A stretch of DNA of 64,000 bases, taken from assembly GCA_028687585.1 (NCBI GenBank), contig JAQTZV010000020.1, positions 48,739 to 112,738 on the forward strand, in the 5' to 3' direction. Source of the stretch: Desulfuromonadaceae bacterium (GTDB lineage Bacteria; Desulfobacterota; Desulfuromonadia; Geobacterales; Pseudopelobacteraceae). Of this stretch, positions 26,824-38,353 are shown piece after piece. Position 1 is the first letter of the stretch, and each line of letters begins with the position of its first letter. A program made the translations under genes and the position numbers. Under the pieces are notes generated by a model. It had not been told where the DNA came from and made no database searches. It saw only the letters and a list, made by a program, of their open reading frames with translations.

Positions 26824-27378
26824 TCACTCTTTCATAGTGTTGGACATGGTAAAGAATATGGTCCCAAGCATAAGATCAGATAGTGCGCTTATCGGTATAC
26901 TGAGCGGGATAAGCACAACCGTAGCCAGCAGCATTCCGATTGCAAGGTTTGTATAGCAGAACGGCTTAAGCATTCCACCAAGATCGTTCGGCAGTTTGAG
27001 CAGTTTATAGCCGAATTGAACCTGCACTATTCCCAGTAATACCAGCAAAACAATCAGCGCTGCTCCGAGCGATTCCTTCAATATCGGAAAACTATACAGA
27101 GAAATTGCGAGTACACCGGTTACCATGCTCCCCAATACCATGAGACCGATATTTTTATCAGTGTCGTGAAAGGCAAAGAGTGCGTTGAGAAACCGTTTCA
27201 GATACAGGATAATCGTTATAAAGAGTAACGTTCCGGATGCCTGAATGAAGGTCTGAATTTCGTCAGCATATACATCAACCCTTCCTTCAAGCAGGTAAGA
27301 GAGATACGCTAAGGGTAACGTAAGAAAGGCGCTTGCCATTGCAAGCGATCCAGCTATTTTCAAGTTATTGGCAGTCAC
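26824..27378 (-). CDS. Hypothetical integral membrane protein
   Basis: I take GTG 27378 as the start, giving 184 residues, because longer readings run inside the methyltransferase gene. Five or six hydrophobic segments are visible (for example SLAMASAFLTLPLAYLSYLL, LLFITIILYL, GLMVLGSMVTGVLAISLYSF, ALIVLLVLLGIVQVQFGY and AIGMLLATVVLIPLSIPI). Conserved catalytic motifs are not recognised. It begins 22 bases after the methyltransferase stop on the same strand, so it is probably the last gene of that transcript. Function unknown. Confidence 0.6.
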   Translation of the reverse strand: MTANNLKIAGSLAMASAFLTLPLAYLSYLLEGRVDVYADEIQTFIQASGTLLFITIILYLKRFLNALFAFHDTDKNIGLMVLGSMVTGVLAISLYSFPILKESLGAALIVLLVLLGIVQVQFGYKLLKLPNDLGGMLKPFCYTNLAIGMLLATVVLIPLSIPISALSDLMLGTIFFTMSNTMKE

Positions 27379-27400
27379 AACGTTGAGTTCTCTAAAATAA

Positions 27401-28204
27401 TTATTGTTTACGCGCAACAATACTGCCGTAAGCGATTGAGCCGAAAAAGCCTCCCGTATCAACTCTCCGGCGGGCTTCATCCTTGAGAGCCTGTGCCAGA
27501 TCGGTGCCGATTCTCCCCTCAGCGGCAAGTACATCGGCACCCCGATCGGCAATTGTCAGCATATAATCCGGCTCGTGGGTTTCAACAATCCCCAGACTGC
27601 GCTGCTTCACAATAGCAAACCCGGCATGCCGGACAAGAGCAGGCAGTCGTTGGATCAGCCAGCGGTCATGTACAAGGGCCGCCATCGCTGCGTCGGCGCA
27701 CGCTTGGAGCGGATCAAACTCCCCGTTTGCCAGAGTAGTCGTCGTATAGTTACCATCGAAAACGGCCAGAGTGCCACCGGGGCGCAGCACTCGAAACGCT
27801 TCAGCAAGGGCAGTTTCAGGATGTGGCACATGACTGAGAGTCGTGTGAAAGATGACAATATCAAAGCTTTCCGCAGCGCAGGGAATCAAGCGGCTGTCAC
27901 CTTCAATAAAACGCAGATTCGAAAAATCGACTGCCAGTTTTCGCGCCGCTGCGAGAAACACCGGTGACGGATCGATACCGACAACCTGCCCGGCAGGGAG
28001 TCGCCCCGCCAGTTCACGGCTTACCGGACCGGTGCCGCAACCGACATCAAGCAGATCCGTTACGGTTGAAAAATCGATATCGCCCAGATAGGTACCGAGC
28101 ATATCGCGCTGCTGCAGGTCGGAAGCCCGCCGCTCCAGAACATGCGCCAGACGTTCCTGAACGTGATGCTCCGCATCAGCAATGGTACTGTAGACATCCG
28201 CCAC
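27401..28204 (-). CDS. Class I SAM-dependent methyltransferase
   Basis: This 267-residue Rossmann-fold methyltransferase has motif I LLDVGCGTGPVSREL with the following acidic VVGIDPS, and the post-motifs GDSRLIPCAAESFDIVIFHTTLSHVP and LRPGGTLAVFDG, as in UbiE/Methyltransf_11 proteins. It starts at GTG 28204 with GGGAGATCT before it. The substrate cannot be inferred; small-molecule methylation is likelier than protein or RNA. It follows an MFS transporter gene by 29 bases and precedes a membrane protein. Confidence 0.88.
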   Translation of the reverse strand: MADVYSTIADAEHHVQERLAHVLERRASDLQQRDMLGTYLGDIDFSTVTDLLDVGCGTGPVSRELAGRLPAGQVVGIDPSPVFLAAARKLAVDFSNLRFIEGDSRLIPCAAESFDIVIFHTTLSHVPHPETALAEAFRVLRPGGTLAVFDGNYTTTTLANGEFDPLQACADAAMAALVHDRWLIQRLPALVRHAGFAIVKQRSLGIVETHEPDYMLTIADRGADVLAAEGRIGTDLAQALKDEARRRVDTGGFFGSIAYGSIVARKQ

Positions 28205-28233
28205 AGATCTCCCTCCCCCTCAAAACCGGCAAC

Positions 28234-29538
28234 TTAACTATCTATAGTGATGTTCCTGCAATTCGTTTCTTTAATCCTGCTGGCTCCGATAACGGCAATG
28301 ATCGCGCAGCCGAACATAATTAAAAAAACGGTATGGTAATCCTCCGCGGCATATACACGCACTCCGTTATCAAGCCGCCCATTCCAGCTTTGATCCAGTG
28401 CCCAGCCAAAAAGCGGCTGCATTACGGCAGCGCCGAAAAACAGCCCCGTATTCACCAGGCCGACCGCCATTCCTGACAAGGCCGGCGCAACAACCTCTTT
28501 AGCAGATGCAAAGGTGACAACAAAACCGCCTGTGCTTATGCCGAGCATTGCAAATTGGGCAATGCCGACCAGACCGGGATGCCATGGCAGGTACGCCAGC
28601 CCGACACACGCGGTGGTGTAGATAAGCGTGCCACCCAGAATAATCGGCTTGCGCCGCCCGATACGGTCCGAAAGCCAGCCGGCAAGCATTGAGCCGACCG
28701 CAAATCCGGCCAGAGCTGAGGTTGTGTATACTGCGGCGCTTGAACGCGCCAGACCGTGGACATCACGTAAAAAGGGAATCGCCCATAAACCGATAAACGC
28801 CAGCATGCTGCCGACCATGCCGAGATCCACCCACAGCACCGGCCAGGCAGAGCCGGTAGCAACAACGCTCTTCAGGTCATCCCACCAATGCCTCTTGCTG
28901 GCAGGATGACTGGTTTTCCCCTCCATTTGCCGCATGGATGGAAACCCCATATCCTCGGGACGATTACGCACAAACAGCAGCGCTAAAACAGCAAGCAGCA
29001 GGGTAACACCACCCAGCGCCATAAAAACAGAGCGCCAGGAATAACTCCGCAACAGACCGGCGAGTGGCCCGGCAGAAGCTATGGCGCCGATATTGCCAAG
29101 CAGCAGCGTCAGGCCGCTGACCATACCGAAATTACGTTCACTGAACCAGACACTGTTGCTCTTGAACAACCCGACAAAGACCACCGAAACACCCAATCCA
29201 ACCAAAGCCCGTCCAACCGAAGCGCCGGTAAAAGTCTCCGCCAGACCAAACATAATCGATCCGCATCCGGCGACAAGAGTACCCGCTGACACGGTAAAGC
29301 GGGCCCCCAGAGTGTCAGCAAGTACTCCGGCCGGAATCTGCATCGCGGTATAAATATAGAAATACATTGCCGCCAGCGAACCGAGTGCCGCTCCTGATGT
29401 ATTGAAAGCCTTCATCAGATCCGAAGAGATCACGGCCGGCGCCATCCGATGAAAAAACACCAGCATATAGATGGCAATCAGAATGGCAAAGATTGACCAG
29501 CGAGCAAGCAGGAAGCGGGCACGATTGTAGGCGATCAC
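28234..29538 (-). CDS. Major facilitator superfamily transporter
   Basis: This 434-residue protein has about twelve hydrophobic segments and MFS landmarks: the loop 2-3 region QIPAGVLADTLGARFTV and, in the second half, SMLAGWLSDRIGRRKPII. It starts at GTG 29538, overlapping the stop of the acyl-CoA ligase gene by four bases, so it is translationally coupled to the ligase. Such pairing suggests import or export of the acid used by the ligase, although this is inference. The family resembles organic-anion or sugar-acid permeases; no substrate-specific motif is recognised. Confidence 0.88.
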   Translation of the reverse strand: MIAYNRARFLLARWSIFAILIAIYMLVFFHRMAPAVISSDLMKAFNTSGAALGSLAAMYFYIYTAMQIPAGVLADTLGARFTVSAGTLVAGCGSIMFGLAETFTGASVGRALVGLGVSVVFVGLFKSNSVWFSERNFGMVSGLTLLLGNIGAIASAGPLAGLLRSYSWRSVFMALGGVTLLLAVLALLFVRNRPEDMGFPSMRQMEGKTSHPASKRHWWDDLKSVVATGSAWPVLWVDLGMVGSMLAFIGLWAIPFLRDVHGLARSSAAVYTTSALAGFAVGSMLAGWLSDRIGRRKPIILGGTLIYTTACVGLAYLPWHPGLVGIAQFAMLGISTGGFVVTFASAKEVVAPALSGMAVGLVNTGLFFGAAVMQPLFGWALDQSWNGRLDNGVRVYAAEDYHTVFLIMFGCAIIAVIGASRIKETNCRNITIDS

Positions 29539-31193
29539 GCCGTTGGGCCCATATCCTCAAGCTGCAGTTCCTTGATTGCCATTTCTCTCATTTTGAATTT
29601 CTGGATCTTGCCGGAGGCGGTCATTGGATACCCGTCGACAAAGGTGACGTATTTCGGGATTTTATAGTTAGCTATCTTGTCGCGGCAGAAATCACGAACT
29701 TCGTCTTCCGTCATGCTTTGCCCTTTTTTGAGAATAATGGCGGCCATGACCTGTTCGCCGTATTTTTTATCCGGCACGCCGTAGACCTGGATATCGGATA
29801 CTTTCGGGTGTGTGTAGAGAAATTCTTCAATTTCGCGCGGGTAAATGTTTTCTCCGCCACGAATGATCATATTTTTGATTCTTCCGGTGATTTTGCAGTA
29901 GCCGTTTTCATCCATGATGGCAAGATCGCCGGTATGCAGCCAGTTCTCGCTGTCGATAGCCCGTTCGGTTTCCTCCGGCATTTTGTAGTACCCCTTCATG
30001 ACATGGTAACCACGGGTGCAGAGCTCTCCCTGTTTGCCGGGAGGAAGGGTTTCGTTCGTTTCGATGTCGACTATTTTGGTTTCGACATCGGGAAGTGATC
30101 TGCCGACCGTCGCAACTCGCAGCTCAAGAGCATCGTCGGTTCGGGTCTGGGTGATGACGGGGGAGGATTCTGTCTGACCGTAGGCGATGGTTATTTCCGA
30201 GGCGTGCATATCACTGTTGACTTTTTTCATGACCTCGATGGGGCAGTTGGAGCCGGCCATGATGCCGGTGCGCAGGGTGGAAAGGTCGAAGCTTTTGAAG
30301 TCGGGGTGCTCGAGTTCGGCAATAAACATAGTCGGAACGCCATGAACGGCAGTGCATTTCTCTTTTTCTATTGTCTGCAGGACTTTGAGCGGGTCGAAGA
30401 TTTCAACCGGGACCATCGTGGTGGCGTGGGTGACACAGGCCATGACGCCCAGCACGCAGCCGAAACAGTGGAAGAAGGGGACCGGGATACAAAGGCGGTC
30501 TTTCTCCGATAATTTCATGCATTCACCGATGTTGAAGCCGTTGTTGACGATGTTGTAGTGAGTCAGCATGACCCCTTTGGGGAAGCCGGTGGTGCCGGAA
30601 GTGTACTGCATGTTGATGGTTTCATGGCAGTTGAGGGAGGCTTCTATTGCTGACAGCTCTGCGTCGGGGACATCCACTCCCAATTTGATGATACTGTCGA
30701 AGTTGCACATGCCGGCGGGGGTGTCACCACCGATAAAAATGACATTTTTCAGATATGGCAGTTTGGCCGTACTGAGGGTACCGGGGGCTGATGTCGCCAA
30801 TTCTGGAACGACACTGTTCAAGGTTTCAACGTAATTGGTGTCTTTGAAAGAGCCAACCAAAAACAGTGAGGTGGAATCGGATTGTCCCAGAATATACTCG
30901 AGTTCGGCCGATTTGTAGCTGGTGTTGACCGTGACGAGGATGGCGCCGATTTTTGCTGAAGCGAACTGCAGCAGCACCCATTCAGGGACGTTGTAGGCCC
31001 AGATGGCAATGTTGTCCCCTTTTTTAATGCCAAGACGGAGAAGGCCTTTGGCGACCTGGCGGCAGATGTCATTAAACTGCTTGTACGTATAGCGCAAGCC
31101 GCGTTCATGGTACACCAGCGCTTCATTGTCCGGGTAGCGACGCGCCATATCGTCCAGAAGAGAACCGACGGTGAAGTTAAGCTGCTTTGACAT
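29535..31193 (-). CDS. Acyl-CoA ligase (AMP-forming), medium-/branched-chain type
   Basis: This 552-residue ANL-superfamily enzyme activates a carboxylic acid to its CoA thioester via an acyl-adenylate. Visible motifs are A3 MQYTSGTTGFPKGVMLTH, A5 AYGQTESSP, A7 WLHTGDLAIMDENGYCKITGR and A8 NMIIRGGENIYPREIE. A10 is PMTASGKIQKFKMRE, with the catalytic lysine. A perfect GGAGG precedes the ATG. Position at the downstream end of the leucine/isovalerate oxidation genes suggests activation of a branched or short-chain acid. A palindromic repeat separates it from the HMGL-like gene. Confidence 0.92.
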   Translation of the reverse strand: MSKQLNFTVGSLLDDMARRYPDNEALVYHERGLRYTYKQFNDICRQVAKGLLRLGIKKGDNIAIWAYNVPEWVLLQFASAKIGAILVTVNTSYKSAELEYILGQSDSTSLFLVGSFKDTNYVETLNSVVPELATSAPGTLSTAKLPYLKNVIFIGGDTPAGMCNFDSIIKLGVDVPDAELSAIEASLNCHETINMQYTSGTTGFPKGVMLTHYNIVNNGFNIGECMKLSEKDRLCIPVPFFHCFGCVLGVMACVTHATTMVPVEIFDPLKVLQTIEKEKCTAVHGVPTMFIAELEHPDFKSFDLSTLRTGIMAGSNCPIEVMKKVNSDMHASEITIAYGQTESSPVITQTRTDDALELRVATVGRSLPDVETKIVDIETNETLPPGKQGELCTRGYHVMKGYYKMPEETERAIDSENWLHTGDLAIMDENGYCKITGRIKNMIIRGGENIYPREIEEFLYTHPKVSDIQVYGVPDKKYGEQVMAAIILKKGQSMTEDEVRDFCRDKIANYKIPKYVTFVDGYPMTASGKIQKFKMREMAIKELQLEDMGPTA

Positions 31194-31218
31194 GATGAAC
31201 CTCCGAAAGTTAATTGAA

Positions 31219-31289
31219 CATGGATGGACAGGATCTACAGGATAGAATCAAACATCAAGCCATCTTTTAATACATCCTGTCCATCCATG
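31219..31289. repeat. Perfect 16-bp inverted repeat, dispersed palindromic element type
   Basis: CATGGATGGACAGGAT (31219-31234) and its exact complement ATCCTGTCCATCCATG (31274-31289) flank a 39-base spacer. The left arm and spacer contain the direct repeat ACAGGAT twice (from 31228 and 31237). Sequences of this style occur as scattered intergenic repeats in deltaproteobacterial genomes; I recognise the type from memory. Transcribed, it would form a very stable stem between two catabolic genes and could attenuate or stabilise the message. Confidence 0.75.
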
Positions 31290-31318
31290 CAAATGTGTTT
31301 TCCGTTTTTTGTTTGTGC

Positions 31319-32449
31319 CTACCAACCTGTAGGAAATTTTTGATCCGGCGCTTCCCCCAGCTTCTTTTTCAATTCAGGCAATCCAGGTCGTTCATACTCC
31401 GGGTGCCCCTCTTTTGCGGTTCTGCCATTCATGATCGCTTCCGAGCGAAGCCGCCGCCCGACTGTTTTTTCAAGCTGTGTTCCAAGCTCAAGCACCCGGT
31501 CAACGTCCCAGCCATGCGCAATGCCCATCTCGTCAATCTGAACAAGCGTATCTTCAAGCGAGACCAGTCCGACATAGCGGGGATCACGGTAATAATAGTC
31601 ACCGGTACCCTTGACCGGACAATCATCCATAAAATTGGCAGGCTGTCCGCCAAGCCCGCCCATGGTTGCCTCGAAGTGGATAATACCTGCCTGCAGCGCC
31701 GCGAGAACCGATGCAGAGGCAACTCGTTTTGTTTCATGAAAATGGGCGATATGCAGCTCCGTGTTCGGCAATTCATCAAGAATCATTGAAAAATAACGGT
31801 AGACATCTGGTGCCGACGCGCTGCCATCGTGGTCGGCATGCTCAACATCATGGGCACCGATACTCAGCCAGCGTTTGGTAAATTCCACCGCGTCCTGCAT
31901 GTCGGTCGCACCGCCGATGGGACTTCCCCAGATGGTGCTGACAGTTCCACACATTTTCAGGCCGGCATCGTTACACTTCTGTATGCTCCGTTCCGCCTCT
32001 TTCCAGTACTGCGGCAGTGTACATCCGGAGTTGGCAAAATGATGCCGCTCTTCGGTAGATACCATCATCAGGAGCCGATCAGGACCAAGTCCCCTTTTTG
32101 ACAGTTCGATGGCCCGATCGACCGCCGATTCACGAATGGTAATCGCAGTCAGACAGATGTCATCATAGGTGATGCCGCGTTTCAGGCATCTTTTTCTGAA
32201 ATCATCGCCCCGCAGGTGCGCCAGAAGAGCTTCGGCATCCCCGAACTGCGGCATAAGATACGGATTCCCCAGATTGGTTACTTCGATATTGCGACACCCG
32301 GCAAAAACAAGTTCCTCAAGATAGTAAATTTTCGCCGCCGTGGATATAAATTTCTCCTCGTGCTGGAAACCGTCTCGTACCGTAATATCGCCAATGGTCA
32401 CTTTTTTCGGCATGCGGGGAAAAATCTTCCAGTAATCGTATTCGGTCAT
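31319..32449 (-). CDS. HMGL-like (pyruvate carboxyltransferase family) enzyme lacking the HMG-CoA lyase cysteine
   Basis: The start at 32449 is preferred because AGGAG is nine bases upstream; the protein has 376 residues. It is a DRE-TIM metallolyase: GDITVRDGFQHEE near the N-terminus supplies the metal aspartate and arginine, and HIAHFHETKR supplies the two histidines. At the position of the HMG-CoA lyase signature GLGGCPYA this protein has GLGGQPAN, so the catalytic cysteine is glutamine. It is not a redundant copy of the adjacent true lyase. It probably cleaves or condenses a different acyl substrate; the reaction is unknown. Confidence 0.82.
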   Translation of the reverse strand: MTEYDYWKIFPRMPKKVTIGDITVRDGFQHEEKFISTAAKIYYLEELVFAGCRNIEVTNLGNPYLMPQFGDAEALLAHLRGDDFRKRCLKRGITYDDICLTAITIRESAVDRAIELSKRGLGPDRLLMMVSTEERHHFANSGCTLPQYWKEAERSIQKCNDAGLKMCGTVSTIWGSPIGGATDMQDAVEFTKRWLSIGAHDVEHADHDGSASAPDVYRYFSMILDELPNTELHIAHFHETKRVASASVLAALQAGIIHFEATMGGLGGQPANFMDDCPVKGTGDYYYRDPRYVGLVSLEDTLVQIDEMGIAHGWDVDRVLELGTQLEKTVGRRLRSEAIMNGRTAKEGHPEYERPGLPELKKKLGEAPDQKFPTGW

Positions 32450-32495
32450 ATGAACCATCTCCTAGAGATCATTGCATTCAATCTACTTTATTGGA

Positions 32496-33400
32496 TTATT
32501 GCTCAATCTTCGGCCCAAGCGCCCGCGCAACCTTTGAGCCGGACGGCCGGCCAAGATAGCTTGAAATATACAGCCCGGCAGCGACCAGTCCGGTCAGATC
32601 GACACCGGTTTCAATCCCCATCCCGTTCAGCATGCAGAGCAGATCCTCACTGGCAACATTTCCTGCGGCGCCTTTGGCATACGGGCACCCGCCAAGACCG
32701 GCGACAGAACTGTCCACCACCGAAATGCCCAATTCCAGAACCGCCAGAATATTAGCCAGCGCCTGTCCATAAGTATCGTGAAAGTGAACCGCCAAACGGT
32801 AGCGCGGCACAACCGCCATAACTTTTTTCACCATCGCCTGCGCTTTGGCGGGAGTGGCAAATCCGATGGTGTCACCCAGCGATATCTCGTAACATCCCAT
32901 CTCCAACAGGCGCTGCGCAACCTGCGCTACTGCCTCCGGCGCAACGTCACCCTGGTAGGGGCAGCCAAGAACGCAGGAGACATAGCCGCGCACCTTGATG
33001 TTGCGCTGACGGGCAGCGACAATTACCGGGGCAAAGCGTTCAAGACTTTCGGCAATCGAGCAGTTGATATTCCGCTGCGAAAACGCCTCTGAAGCTGCTC
33101 CAAAGACGGCAATTTCCTCTGCTCCGGCCGCAACGGCCGCCTCAAAACCCTGCATACCCGGTACCAGCACCGGATAGCTGACGCCGGGGCGGCGGGTGAT
33201 GCCAAGCATTACCTGGGCGTTGTCCGCCATTTGCGGCACCCATTTCGGCGAGACAAAACTGGTCGTTTCAATGGCGCTGAGGCCGGTTTCCGAAAGGCGG
33301 TTGATCAACTCAATCTTTACGTCTGTCGGAACGATGGTCGCCTCGTTCTGCAGCCCGTCCCGGGGGCCGACCTCTACCATTTTTACCCGTTTCGGGACTC

Positions 33401-33404
<4 letters not shown>
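32496..33404 (-). CDS. hmgL: Hydroxymethylglutaryl-CoA lyase
   Basis: This 302-residue enzyme splits HMG-CoA into acetoacetate and acetyl-CoA, the last step of leucine breakdown. [12 protein letters not shown] (11-22) carries the conserved RD pair, [11 protein letters not shown] the metal histidines, and [18 protein letters not shown] the catalytic cysteine loop. The ATG overlaps the stop of the carboxylase biotin subunit by four bases. All upstream enzymes for making its substrate from isovaleryl-CoA are encoded in the same run. Confidence 0.95.
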
Positions 33405-35416
<2,012 letters not shown>

Positions 35417-35457
35417 GTCGGTATCCTTATTGAGCGTTTTTCTTATGTAAAAACTTT

Positions 35458-35907
35458 TCAGCTGTTTTGACGGCAGGCAATCATGTACCTGAATCCCGAC
35501 TCAATTACGATTGCACCGTTCTGATTCACCGCTTTGAAGCGGGCAGTTGCCATGCCGCGATCAGGCTTGCTGCGGGAGCGTATGAGGTCTGTCCAGTAAA
35601 CCTGCAACGAGAGAACATCATCCGGCCGCACCGGATTCGGCAGTTGCACCTGTTCTATATGCAAACCGCTCAGGATGGCCATATCTCCCTGTGCGTCCAC
35701 TATAACCCGTGTGCATGCCGACAGGGTCTGCAGGGAGGAGGCAATAATCCCGCCAAAACGTGAGGCAGCAGCTGCCTGTTCATCAATATGAAACGTTTGG
35801 GGATCATATTTACGGGCAAATTCCATAATTTCCTGAAGAGTAAACGTAATCGACCGGCAGTCAAGGCGCTCGCCTTCAGTGAGATCATCCCAAAAACGGA
35901 CGTTCAT
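35458..35907 (-). CDS. MaoC-like hot-dog hydratase
   Basis: This 149-residue protein starts after AAGGGTGAT. The hot-dog hydratase motif is recognisable at FARKYDPQTFHIDEQAAAAS, where the D and H correspond to the catalytic pair of (R)-specific enoyl-CoA hydratases, followed by FGGIIASSLQTLSACTRV. It is directly downstream of the methylglutaconyl-CoA hydratase gene, with one base between them, and upstream of LiuD. A second hydratase is not needed for the standard leucine pathway, so it may act on another acyl-CoA. The role is inferred from family only. Confidence 0.85.
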   Translation of the reverse strand: MNVRFWDDLTEGERLDCRSITFTLQEIMEFARKYDPQTFHIDEQAAAASRFGGIIASSLQTLSACTRVIVDAQGDMAILSGLHIEQVQLPNPVRPDDVLSLQVYWTDLIRSRSKPDRGMATARFKAVNQNGAIVIESGFRYMIACRQNS

Positions 35908-35908
35908 A

Positions 35909-36703
35909 TCACCCTTTTACCCATGCCGGCGGGCGCTTCTCCAGGAAAGCTGACAACCCTTCACGGCATTCGCTAGAGGCGCGCCGGTCTGCCATCAATC
36001 CGGCGGTATGGGCGATCAGCTCGTCATCCACGAGCCGGCCGGAAACAGTGGTAATCAACAGTTTGGCGGCAGTCATGGCTCCAGGGCCGTTTTTCAGAAG
36101 CTGGGTCGTAATCCGGTCGGCAGCGGCGGCAAGCTCCTGACCATCGGCAACCACCTCGTGAACGAGACCGAGACGGTGCGCCTCTTCCGCCGTAATAATT
36201 TCTGCGGTTACAAAATAGCGGCGCGCGGCACGAGCGCCAATGGCAGCAAGGACATACGGCGATATGACCGCCGGGATGAGCCCCAGCTTTACCTCTGAAA
36301 CGCAGAATGTTGCCCGTTCAGTGGCAATGGCGATGTCACAGCATGAGGTCAGACCGACTCCGCCGCCGTAGGCAGCCCCCTGAACCAGCGCTACCGTCGG
36401 TTTGGCAAGCGCGTTCAGCGTCCGCATCAGCTCGGCAATCGCTTTGGCATCGGCCAGATTTTGTTCGCGGGAATTGTCGGCCATGCGGCGCATATCATTC
36501 AAATCAGCACCGGCGGAAAAACTCTTCCCGTTGGCGGCAAGAATGACCAGGCGCACCGCAGGATCGGCATCAAGCCGATGCAGCGACTCAGTCAGGGAGG
36601 CGACAAGGTTCTCATTAAAGGCATTGTGCAGTTCGGGGCGGTTCATGGTGACGATTGCCCGACCGGCTGAATCAATGGTGGAAAGAATGACAGCGTCGTT
36701 CAT
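35909..36703 (-). CDS. liuC: Enoyl-CoA hydratase family, probable methylglutaconyl-CoA hydratase
   Basis: This 264-residue crotonase-fold protein has the oxyanion-hole segments NGKSFSAGADLNDM and VQGAAYGGGVGLTSCCDIAIATE and the conserved EVKLGLIPAVISPYV, including the catalytic glutamate region. It would hydrate 3-methylglutaconyl-CoA to HMG-CoA between the carboxylase and HmgL. The substrate is assigned from context, since enoyl-CoA hydratases are hard to tell apart. It is four bases downstream of the liuB gene, on the same strand. Confidence 0.88.
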   Translation of the reverse strand: MNDAVILSTIDSAGRAIVTMNRPELHNAFNENLVASLTESLHRLDADPAVRLVILAANGKSFSAGADLNDMRRMADNSREQNLADAKAIAELMRTLNALAKPTVALVQGAAYGGGVGLTSCCDIAIATERATFCVSEVKLGLIPAVISPYVLAAIGARAARRYFVTAEIITAEEAHRLGLVHEVVADGQELAAAADRITTQLLKNGPGAMTAAKLLITTVSGRLVDDELIAHTAGLMADRRASSECREGLSAFLEKRPPAWVKG

Positions 36704-36707
36704 AGGA

Positions 36708-38315
36708 TCACATCCTGAATATGCCGAATTTTGTGTTTTCTGCGGGAGCGTTCAGCGATGCCGAAATCCCGAGTCCAAGAACCATGCGGGTATCGGCCGG
36801 GTCAATGATCCCGTCGTCCCACAGTCGTGCGCTCGCATAGTAGGGATGTCCCTGATGTTCATACATGTCACGAACCGGCTTTCTGAACAGCTCTTCGTCT
36901 TCTGCGCTCCAGGTCTCTCCTCTGGCTTCCATACCTTCCCTCTTTACCGTCGCAAGGACGCTGGCCGCCTGTTCACCACCCATGACCGAAACACGGGCAT
37001 TCGGCCAGATCCAGAGAAACCGTGGACTGAAGGCGCGCCCGCACATGCCATAGTTTCCGGCGCCATAGCTGCCGCCGGTAATGACCGTGAACTTGGGAAC
37101 TTTGGCGCAGGCCACCGCCGTGACCATTTTTGCGCCATCCTTGGCAATTCCGCCGGACTCATATTTGCTCCCGACCATGAAACCGGTGACATTCTGCAGA
37201 AATATCAACGGGATGCCCCGCTGACTGCAGAGCTCTATGAAGTGCGCTCCCTTGAGAGCCGACTCGGAGAAAAGGATGCCGTTATTGGCCACAATCCCAA
37301 CCGGATACCCCCAGATATGGGCAAATCCGCACACCAGTGTCGTGCCGTAGAGCTGTTTGAATTCATCAAACTCCGAACCGTCAACTATTCTGGATATTAC
37401 TTCATGGACATCGTACGGCTTACGGGTGTCGGATGTGATAACACCATGAATTTCCGAGGAGTCATAAAGCGGTTCAACCGGCTCACGAACGGCAAGCGGC
37501 ATTTTTTTTGTCCGGTTGAGATTACCAACAATCCGCCGGGTAATTGCAAGTGCATGGCCGTCGCTTGTCGCGTAATGGTCGGTAACTCCCGAGGTCCGGC
37601 AGTGAACTTCGGCTCCCCCCAGATCTTCAGCGCTAACGACCTCGCCTATGGCTGCCTTGACAAGTGGAGGTCCGGCCAAAAAGATGGTGCCCTGACGACG
37701 GACTATGATACTTTCGTCCGACATTGCCGGCATATATGCGCCACCTGCAGTACAGGAACCCATGACAGCAGCGATCTGGGGAATCCCCTTGCCGGACATG
37801 TTGGCCTGGTTATAGAAGATTCTGCCGAAGTGGTCACGGTCAGGGAAGACCTCCTCCTGACGCGGGAGAAACACCCCTCCTGAATCAACCAGATAAATGC
37901 AGGGAAGATTGCACGCTTCGGCAATTTCCTGGGCGCGCAGATGCTTTTTCACGGTAAGCGGGTAATAGGTGCCCCCTTTAACCGTGGCATCGTTTGCAAA
38001 GATCATACATTCCTGACCCTTTACCCGACCGATTCCGGTAATAATACCGGCGGCCGGCACGTCGTCTCCGTACACTTTATAGGCGGCAAACTGGGATAAT
38101 TCCAGAAACGGTGCACCGACATCAAGCAGCTGCCTGACACGCTCACGGGGGAGTAACTTGCCGCGTTCAAGATGCTTTGCGCGTGAGCGCTGGTCGCCGC
38201 CAAGGCGGATTTCAGCCGCTTTTTCCCGCAGGTCAGCAACTACCGCAGCCATCGACGCAACATTAGTCCGGAATTCTTTAGAATTCACGTTAAGAGCTGT
38301 TTTCAAGGTAGTCAT
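36708..38315 (-). CDS. liuB: Methylcrotonyl-CoA carboxylase, carboxyltransferase subunit
   Basis: This 535-residue acyl-CoA carboxyltransferase carries [20 protein letters not shown] near the N-terminus, then the CoA-binding [20 protein letters not shown] and the oxyanion-forming stretches [20 protein letters not shown] and [19 protein letters not shown]. The latter, with [11 protein letters not shown], closely resembles the beta subunit of MCC rather than propionyl-CoA carboxylase. It transfers carboxylate from biotin of LiuD to 3-methylcrotonyl-CoA. It is placed between the alpha/beta hydrolase and liuC genes. Confidence 0.93.
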   Translation of the reverse strand: MTTLKTALNVNSKEFRTNVASMAAVVADLREKAAEIRLGGDQRSRAKHLERGKLLPRERVRQLLDVGAPFLELSQFAAYKVYGDDVPAAGIITGIGRVKGQECMIFANDATVKGGTYYPLTVKKHLRAQEIAEACNLPCIYLVDSGGVFLPRQEEVFPDRDHFGRIFYNQANMSGKGIPQIAAVMGSCTAGGAYMPAMSDESIIVRRQGTIFLAGPPLVKAAIGEVVSAEDLGGAEVHCRTSGVTDHYATSDGHALAITRRIVGNLNRTKKMPLAVREPVEPLYDSSEIHGVITSDTRKPYDVHEVISRIVDGSEFDEFKQLYGTTLVCGFAHIWGYPVGIVANNGILFSESALKGAHFIELCSQRGIPLIFLQNVTGFMVGSKYESGGIAKDGAKMVTAVACAKVPKFTVITGGSYGAGNYGMCGRAFSPRFLWIWPNARVSVMGGEQAASVLATVKREGMEARGETWSAEDEELFRKPVRDMYEHQGHPYYASARLWDDGIIDPADTRMVLGLGISASLNAPAENTKFGIFRM

Positions 38316-38353
38316 AATTTCGTTGTACTCCTTGGACTGCTGTTATTATTAAC

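Noticed and set aside
27379..27552. Longer N-terminus for the membrane protein
   Set aside because: It overlaps the methyltransferase coding end and has no hydrophobic or membrane character.
36402..37883. A 493-residue open frame on the plus strand opposite liuC and liuB
   Set aside because: It is fully antisense to two strongly recognisable genes, has no family motif and arises from GC-biased codon positions.
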